The notes beneath the pieces were generated by a model, which saw only the letters and a program-made list of their open reading frames with translations, was not told the origin of the DNA and did not search any database. A stretch of DNA of 10,230 nucleotides from Bacilli bacterium (GTDB taxonomy: Bacteria > Bacillota_I > Bacilli_A > RF39 > UBA660). Both the position numbers and the translations under genes were made by a program. Shown in pieces: positions 5,739-10,230 of this stretch (the first letter of the stretch is position 1; every line of letters begins with the position of its first letter). The DNA is taken from positions 1-10,230 of the forward strand of contig JAQUDY010000025.1 in the NCBI GenBank assembly GCA_028685445.1. The letters are read 5' to 3'.

Positions 5739-7451
5739 TTACTCGCTTTCTTTCTTTAACTTTATTAATAGATCATTAAGCTCTTGTTGCTTATTTATAT
5801 CTGGCTCATTATCTATCTCATTTTTTAGTTTATTTATTTGCTGTTCTTTTATCCATTTTTTAATCAAATCTATATAATAATCAAACTCTTCATAATCAAG
5901 ATTCTTCTCATCATAATGATTTATAATCCTTAGTACAGTTTCATATGATGAGTTTTTTGTTGCATATGTTATAAAGTCTGCAATATTAAAATCACCATTT
6001 ATCTTATAAAACGCTAAGATATCATTTGCTATTTGACCGTATTCTTTATTAGGGATGTAACCTAAATTTCGATCATAATTTTTAATATATTTTACATCCT
6101 TCATCATCATAAATAAGACAGTTTCACTAACTTTATCATATTTATTTAATCTAGGGGTATTTTTTTTAACTATCTTTTTGGGTTCAATCTTTTTTTCTTT
6201 TGGAATTAACTGCTTAGTTAAAACTTCTTTATCTACTCCATATTCTTCACTTAGTTTATTTATAGTTATTTCTTTTAAAATATCATCATCACTTTTATTT
6301 AATTCAGCAATAACATTATTTATATAATTAGCTAAATCTTTACTTTTATTTAAGTCCTTATCACTTTTTAAATATTGAAGTTTATATTCAAAAAAAGAAA
6401 TTGGTTTTTTAATTATTTCTATAAATTTATCTGCACCATTTTTAATAATATAATCATCGGGATCTTTTTCTTTACTAAGTTTAATTACCTCAGTAGTTAT
6501 ATTATTTTTAATAAGCTCCTCACCACTAGAAATGGCACTTTTAATTCCGGCTTCATCATTATCCATAAGTAGCACAACTTTTACATTTAATTTTTTAAGT
6601 AATTTTATATGTTCTTTAGTAAAAGCTGTTCCCATAGTAGCAACTACATTTTTAATTCCTATAGAATACATTCTTATAGCATCAAACTGTCCTTCTACAA
6701 CAATTATTGATTTGGTTTTATTAACTTCGTTTTTTGCTTTATCATAATTAAATAAGATATTTCCTTTTTTAAATATTAAGTTTTCTTTACTATTAATATA
6801 CTTATTAGTTGTCTCATCACTATATACTCTAGCACTAAATGCAATAACATCTCCATGTTCATTGTTAATAGGAAATGTTATTCTATTTTGAAATATATCA
6901 TAAAGATTTTTTCCTTTATTAGCTATTCCAGCATTAATTATTTGTTTTTCAGAATATTCTTTTTCAAGTAAAACTTTAGATAAATTATTATTAAGAGCAA
7001 CTCCAATGTTAAACTCTTTAATAATAGCATCACTTAATTGTCTTTTGGATAAATATTTTCTAGCACTTTTTCCTAACTCACTATTTAGGTTATTAACATA
7101 GTATTTATTCGCAAGATCAACAATAGCAAGTAAATCTTTATTAGGTTTATTAAAAGATGTTTTATAATTTAAATTATAACCTATCTTTTTAGCAACAATA
7201 TTAACAGCATCCGGAAATGTAGTATTTTCATAACTTTGAACAAAAGTAAAAACATTACCGGATGCTCCACATACAAAACATGTATAAATTTGTTTTTCTG
7301 AAGAAACACTCATAGAAGGATTATGATCATCATGAAAAGGACATATTCCAAAAAAGTTTTTACCTTTTGGTTCTAAATTAATATATGATGAAATTATATC
7401 AACTATATTAGCATTAATTCTAATCTTATTTATATCCTCATTTGGAATCAT
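5739..7451 (-). CDS. dnaG: DNA primase DnaG
   Basis: DnaG makes RNA primers for chromosome replication and is recruited by the replicative helicase. From the ATG at 7451 it has 570 residues. The CHC2 zinc-binding domain is at the N-terminus, with CPFH (37-40) and CFVC (58-61) as ligands and GNVFTFV after them. The RNA-polymerase core and TOPRIM domain span about 180-345. VEGQFDAIR (252-260) carries the catalytic glutamate, and LLMDNDEAG (294-302) and DPDDY (330-334) carry the metal-binding acids. The C-terminal ~150 residues are helical, with a lysine-rich linker at 418-432, and fit the divergent helicase-binding region. A GTG at 7463 is in frame but belongs to the ribosome site GAGGGTGAT, so it is rejected as start. 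First gene of dnaG-rpoD-trmK. The usual rpsU neighbour is absent. Confidence 0.97.
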   Translation of the reverse strand: MIPNEDINKIRINANIVDIISSYINLEPKGKNFFGICPFHDDHNPSMSVSSEKQIYTCFVCGASGNVFTFVQSYENTTFPDAVNIVAKKIGYNLNYKTSFNKPNKDLLAIVDLANKYYVNNLNSELGKSARKYLSKRQLSDAIIKEFNIGVALNNNLSKVLLEKEYSEKQIINAGIANKGKNLYDIFQNRITFPINNEHGDVIAFSARVYSDETTNKYINSKENLIFKKGNILFNYDKAKNEVNKTKSIIVVEGQFDAIRMYSIGIKNVVATMGTAFTKEHIKLLKKLNVKVVLLMDNDEAGIKSAISSGEELIKNNITTEVIKLSKEKDPDDYIIKNGADKFIEIIKKPISFFEYKLQYLKSDKDLNKSKDLANYINNVIAELNKSDDDILKEITINKLSEEYGVDKEVLTKQLIPKEKKIEPKKIVKKNTPRLNKYDKVSETVLFMMMKDVKYIKNYDRNLGYIPNKEYGQIANDILAFYKINGDFNIADFITYATKNSSYETVLRIINHYDEKNLDYEEFDYYIDLIKKWIKEQQINKLKNEIDNEPDINKQQELNDLLIKLKKESE

Positions 7452-7458
7452 GATATAA

Positions 7459-7467
7459 ATCACCCTC
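7459..7467 (-). promoter_or_regulatory. Ribosome site deciding the dnaG start
   Basis: GAGGGTGAT (7467 to 7459) is the best site before dnaG and lies 7 nt from the ATG at 7451. The in-frame GTG at 7463 is inside it and cannot be the start as well. Confidence 0.7.
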
Positions 7468-7472
7468 TGTTT

Positions 7473-7478
7473 ATTATA
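7473..7478 (-). promoter_or_regulatory. Candidate -10 of the dnaG-rpoD-trmK operon
   Basis: TATAAT (7478 to 7473) lies between the rnfD terminator and dnaG and would start transcription near 7466, at the edge of the ribosome site. No convincing -35 is seen 16-18 bp upstream, so another start further up (7480-7545) is possible. Some promoter is needed here, because the preceding terminator closes the rnfCD unit. Confidence 0.35.
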
Positions 7479-7546
7479 TATTACCCTAAATAGGCTAATT
7501 TCCTTTATTTTATTGTTGTTTTATGTAAAAAACACTTGTTTAATCT

Positions 7547-7572
7547 AAAAAAAGAGCTTTTTAGCTCTTTTT
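7547..7572 (-). terminator. Intrinsic terminator of the rnfCD unit
   Basis: AAAAAGAGCT (7572-7563 read on the minus strand) pairs with AGCTCTTTTT (7558-7549) around a 4-nt loop, followed by more T residues to 7547. The rnfD stop codon TAA (7563-7561) spans the junction of the 5' arm and the loop, and the last codons of rnfD form the 5' arm. It separates rnfCD from dnaG. Confidence 0.85.
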
Positions 7573-8469
7573 CAGACAAATATAATCAATAAACAAGTGA
7601 AGCAAACTAACAATTAAAATAGCTCCCAATGCTGCTAATGTTGGCTCTATTAAAAATAATAAAAAAGTCAAACCTCCGACTAAAGTACCAAAAACAATTT
7701 GGCCACTCTTAGTATAAGAACTAGATAAAGTTTCAGTAGCAATAAAAACAAAACAAAATAAGATCCCATTTGCAAAAATATTTTCTAAAACTAATCCTAC
7801 TTGATTATTTATAATTGAATAAATAATCATTATACTGCTAAAAACAATACTAGAAGATAAAGCAATAGATTTTTTATAATAATCTTGACTGGCTAGAAAT
7901 AAAAAACTTATCAAAATAAATAAAACAAAGCTTGTGTTTATTCCCCCACTACCCATACCTATTAAATAATCCAAAGTATTTAAATTTAAAACAGTAGAGA
8001 TTTCATATACATTTGAAAAACTAAAGTTGCCTGTTAGATAAAAAATTAAAATAATTATTAAAGCTGTAGCAGCCATGACATTAAATTTAGTATTTTTAAA
8101 GAACTTACTTATTAAAAACATAATAAATGTTATAAACGAAAATAATAATATATTAGTATTAATACTAATAACAGAGGCTATAATTATTCCATATATTGGA
8201 TGAAAAGAATTAAAAACAATATTTAAAAATTTATCTTTATCTTTTCTTAATATATAATGATAAATTATATTAACTAAAACTCCTATTATAAAACCTAACA
8301 AAGAAAATAAAAGAGGCTTTAATAATCCAAAGATTCCAACTAAATTGTGTTGATATAATTTTATACCATTTTTATAAAAACCAGCAATAATTAATGGAAG
8401 TAAAGATATAAATAGTTTTAAAGAAATATTTTTAATATTATGATTACTTCTTAAATAAACATTATTCAT
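7561..8469 (-). CDS. rnfD: RnfD/NqrB-family membrane subunit, divergent
   Basis: This 302-residue, very hydrophobic protein has about nine or ten membrane spans, fitting RnfD, the membrane subunit of the Rnf ferredoxin:NAD oxidoreductase that normally carries covalent FMN. Matches include NSFHPIYGIIIAS (87-99), KFNVMAATAL (128-137), a G-rich segment LIGMGSGGINTS (169-180) in place of the usual GxIGETS, and FIATETLSSSYTKSGQIVFG (242-261). The last parallels the FMATDPVTSP...GQxxFG block. The flavin-attachment SGAT-type motif is not evident: the corresponding place reads YEISTVL (155-161), where T159 might or might not be an acceptor. Its ATG overlaps the rnfC stop (ATGA), so translation is coupled. 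No rnfG, E, A or B follows; a terminator does. RnfD-family membership is likely, while redox activity is uncertain. Confidence 0.75.
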   Translation of the reverse strand: MNNVYLRSNHNIKNISLKLFISLLPLIIAGFYKNGIKLYQHNLVGIFGLLKPLLFSLLGFIIGVLVNIIYHYILRKDKDKFLNIVFNSFHPIYGIIIASVISINTNILLFSFITFIMFLISKFFKNTKFNVMAATALIIILIFYLTGNFSFSNVYEISTVLNLNTLDYLIGMGSGGINTSFVLFILISFLFLASQDYYKKSIALSSSIVFSSIMIIYSIINNQVGLVLENIFANGILFCFVFIATETLSSSYTKSGQIVFGTLVGGLTFLLFLIEPTLAALGAILIVSLLHLFIDYICLKKS

Positions 8470-9599
8470 TTTTTAAACACCTTCTTAAAGTTAATTTTAG
8501 CTGGGCATACATAAGTACAAATACCACACTTAATACATTTATCTTTATTTTTCCCAGTTCTAGGATCAACTCCTGCTGGACACTTAGTATGACACATTCC
8601 GCAGTTAATACAATTACTAGCAACATCATTATTAACCGTATTAATAAAAACACTATTAATTTCTTTAGTAATAATTAAATCTGAAGAAGGAACTTCATAA
8701 CCACTAAGTAAACCATTAACTATGATTTTATAATTATCATTTTTTAATTTAATATTATTTACTAAAATATCTTTTAAAGAAGAACCAATTTTAACATTTA
8801 TTACTTTAGGAGTAACAACTAAATCTCCAGATATAGTAATATACTTCTCTGTAACAGGTCTTTGTCTTTTTAAAATATTATATATGTTATAAATATCAAT
8901 TAAATCAAAATACATAATTCCATTTTGCTTATCTTTTGGCATAATTAATTCTTTTTTTAATATATCTTTATGACCTAAAGGATATAAATCAGGTAACATT
9001 TTCAAGTCAATGTTAGGATAAGTTCCAATATGATGAATTAGTAAATCAACATTTTCACTATCATTATTTTTAATAGCTAAAAAGCTTTTTTTAGCATTAA
9101 AAATAGTAAATAGAGCATCTATAACTTCTAAAATTTCATTAATATATTTTTTAATTAAAGCACTTTTATTATTTTCATAAACTTCATAATCAATTCCATT
9201 AACTAAAATAACTTCTCCAGAAAAATCGCAATCAACAAAATTAAATTTAGAAACTAAAGATAAAATTTCTTCTTTAGAATAATTATTTAAATGCTTTTTT
9301 ACTCCTTTAATTTTTTTGGTTTTTTCTTTAAAGTCATTTTCAATAACAACAACTTCTGTTTCTTCATTATTTATAAACATTTTAGTCATTCCTAAAACTT
9401 TACCAGAAACAGAACTATAAATATTATTTTTATCATTAGAGATAACAATATCATCTTTTAAAACACTATCATTTGTTTTAAAATATAATACATCATCTTT
9501 CTTATATGGTATATAAATATAATCAGGACTTAAATGATTATAAACAGTCTTACTAGCCTCTAATTTTTTATTTTTATTAATACGAATTAAACTAGCCAT
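8466..9599 (-). CDS. rnfC: RnfC-like iron-sulfur protein lacking the flavin/NADH motif
   Basis: This 378-residue cytoplasmic protein is related to RnfC, the NADH/ferredoxin-facing subunit of Rnf. The order of parts fits. A barrel-sandwich segment with SSVSGKV is at 63-69. A Rossmann-like middle follows with VNGIDYE (133-139) and LYPLGHKDIL (205-214). Then come RPVTEKYITISGD (247-259) and a SLBB-like segment (about 260-320). Two ferredoxin-type cysteine clusters end the protein: C330/C333/C336/C340 and C355/C358/C361/C365, each followed by proline, suggesting two [4Fe-4S] centres. The GGAGFPT loop that binds flavin/NADH is missing, as is the ECEP motif, and the N-terminal GGxHPP is absent. The protein is about 50-60 residues shorter than usual. 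ATG at 9599 is chosen over GTG at 9611, which overlaps the AAGGTGG ribosome site. It is the first gene of a two-gene unit with rnfD. Confidence 0.8.
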   Translation of the reverse strand: MASLIRINKNKKLEASKTVYNHLSPDYIYIPYKKDDVLYFKTNDSVLKDDIVISNDKNNIYSSVSGKVLGMTKMFINNEETEVVVIENDFKEKTKKIKGVKKHLNNYSKEEILSLVSKFNFVDCDFSGEVILVNGIDYEVYENNKSALIKKYINEILEVIDALFTIFNAKKSFLAIKNNDSENVDLLIHHIGTYPNIDLKMLPDLYPLGHKDILKKELIMPKDKQNGIMYFDLIDIYNIYNILKRQRPVTEKYITISGDLVVTPKVINVKIGSSLKDILVNNIKLKNDNYKIIVNGLLSGYEVPSSDLIITKEINSVFINTVNNDVASNCINCGMCHTKCPAGVDPRTGKNKDKCIKCGICTYVCPAKINFKKVFKK

Positions 9600-9607
9600 A
9601 TCTACTA

Positions 9608-9614
9608 CCACCTT
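9608..9614 (-). promoter_or_regulatory. Ribosome site deciding the rnfC start
   Basis: AAGGTGG (9614 to 9608) lies 8 nt before the ATG at 9599. The in-frame GTG at 9611-9609 falls inside it, so the longer start is unlikely. Confidence 0.6.
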
Positions 9615-9619
9615 GACTA

Positions 9620-9628
9620 ATTATAACA
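9620..9628 (-). promoter_or_regulatory. Extended -10 promoter of rnfCD
   Basis: TGTTATAAT (9628 to 9620) is a perfect extended -10 element immediately after the terminator of the upstream gene. It predicts a start near 9613, at the ribosome site. The -35 position reads TTTATT (3/6). With the terminator after rnfD it defines rnfC-rnfD as a complete transcription unit. Confidence 0.5.
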
Positions 9629-9632
9629 TGTT

Positions 9633-9668
9633 AAAAATAAAAAATAAACCTCAAACAAAGGTTTATTT
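9633..9668 (-). terminator. Intrinsic terminator of the gene at the right edge
   Basis: AAATAAACCT (9668-9659 read on the minus strand) pairs with AGGTTTATTT (9651-9642) around a 7-nt loop, followed by a T-rich run to about 9633. The stop codon of the upstream gene (9665-9663) is inside the 5' arm. Confidence 0.8.
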
Positions 9669-10230
9669 ATATGTATTATATTCTATTTTTAACCATGAAG
9701 TTAAATTAGCAACACTATGAATAATGTTAGATTCTTTAACTAAAATTTCATTAAATTTTTCTAAATTATGATCAAGCTTTTCAGTGCTCATAATAAGACC
9801 AATTTGAGATTGAAGCTTAGAATTTAAACTGCTATCAGAACTAAAAGTAAAAGACTTATACTTATCAAGACTTTCTATACAAGAATTATTATCAAGAAAA
9901 TACTTATAATCTTTATTAGAAATAGTTCTCTTTTCTTTATAATCAAGTATTTTTAAATTAGATGTTTTTTTATCCATATCTTTAAACTGAAGATAACAAT
10001 CTTTAATATCCTGGATGAGCATATTATATCCTGCTTCTGCTGATTCTTCTGCTTTAGTTAAACTTTTAAGATTATTCCAATTATTATCTGTAGTTACTTC
10101 TTCCATATTCTCTTCAATTATTGTTAAACTTTTTTCTATAACTTGAAACTTATCACCATAAAGAGCAATAAATTTAACAGGTTTATAAATATAATAAATA
10201 GAAAAACCTAACACAATAAGTAAGATACTA
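9663..10230 (-). CDS. Unrecognised protein with an N-terminal membrane span (5' partial)
   Basis: The frame is open to the right edge, so the start lies outside the window. The GTG at 10214 sits in the middle of a hydrophobic helix (SILLIVLGFSIYYIY) and is not a credible start. About 188 residues are visible: one membrane span, then a hydrophilic, mostly helical domain. It contains LTIIEENMEEV, KAEESAEAGYNMLIQDI and a C-terminal KLDHNLEKFNEILVKESNII stretch with coiled-coil character. Two cysteines occur, in DIKDCYLQF and DNNSCIESL. I recognise no family. With one span and a long soluble tail, an anchored extracytoplasmic or scaffold domain is possible, but topology is not determined. It ends in its own terminator, before the rnfCD promoter, so it is not part of that unit. 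Confidence 0.7.
   Translation of the reverse strand, partial: SILLIVLGFSIYYIYKPVKFIALYGDKFQVIEKSLTIIEENMEEVTTDNNWNNLKSLTKAEESAEAGYNMLIQDIKDCYLQFKDMDKKTSNLKILDYKEKRTISNKDYKYFLDNNSCIESLDKYKSFTFSSDSSLNSKLQSQIGLIMSTEKLDHNLEKFNEILVKESNIIHSVANLTSWLKIEYNTYK

Noticed and set aside
5453..6747. Plus-strand open frames inside rpoD and dnaG
   Set aside because: They are antisense to highly conserved coding sequence, and their residues mirror the complementary codons. No promoter or ribosome site supports them.
8466..8468. Mollicutes-type code with TGA read as tryptophan at the end of rnfC
   Set aside because: Tryptophans elsewhere use TGG (for example the WW pair in RpoD), no conserved gene contains internal TGA, and the TGA here forms a normal ATGA overlap with rnfD.
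8462..8653. 63-residue minus-strand frame overlapping the rnfC 3' end
   Set aside because: It is an alternative frame of the cysteine-rich end of rnfC, which explains the same bases with two proper iron-sulfur motifs.
1..10230. CRISPR arrays, tRNA/rRNA genes, insertion sequences, prophage or toxin-antitoxin genes
   Set aside because: No regularly spaced repeats, no cloverleaf-like or rRNA sequence, no transposase or terminal inverted repeats, and no recognisable toxin or antitoxin pair were found. The XRE gene has no adjacent toxin-like partner.

Overview
The window is a compact, very AT-rich stretch of a low-GC Gram-positive chromosome. It is most likely from an uncultured, reduced-genome member of the Bacilli close to the Mollicutes (RF39- or Acholeplasma-like). 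Three things suggest this: the base composition, the MnmA N-terminal insert with a Mollicutes-like NWD...NND.LGNP...CPQEQDY pattern, and the order dnaG-rpoD-trmK. The genetic code appears to be the standard bacterial one: tryptophans in RpoD are TGG, no conserved protein is interrupted by TGA, and TGA serves as a stop in rnfC. Taxonomy is inference from a few genes.

Layout. Positions 1-260 hold the possible 3' end of a rightward gene and a 39-residue Asn/Ser/Arg repeat protein on the minus strand. Positions 261-1007 (+) encode a ZupT-type metal transporter. Positions 1008-1175 hold a terminator and a possible small RNA. On the minus strand then lie an XRE-type regulator with a clear sigma-A promoter, the tRNA thiouridylase MnmA, and a SpoIIM-family membrane protein. 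A 38-residue single-span membrane protein (+, TTG start) diverges from the SpoIIM-like gene. It converges on trmK, and the two share a bidirectional terminator.

Positions 3978-7451 (-) form the macromolecular-synthesis operon dnaG-rpoD-trmK: primase, housekeeping sigma factor and tRNA m1A22 methyltransferase, with 1-2 nt gaps. Positions 7547-9628 (-) form a self-contained two-gene unit, rnfC-rnfD, with its own extended -10 promoter, an ATGA overlap and a terminator. The other Rnf subunits (A, B, E, G) are absent next to it, and both proteins lack recognisable flavin-site motifs. At the right edge is the 3' part of a gene for an unrecognised protein with one membrane span.

The most noteworthy signals are the minimal, degenerate RnfCD unit, the structured candidate RNA after the XRE gene, the two very small proteins, and the habit of placing stop codons inside terminator hairpins. 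Translation starts mostly use a GGTGAT-type Shine-Dalgarno sequence. In several genes this element creates a spurious upstream in-frame GTG or TTG, so starts have been chosen accordingly. No tRNA, rRNA, CRISPR array, insertion sequence or prophage gene was seen.
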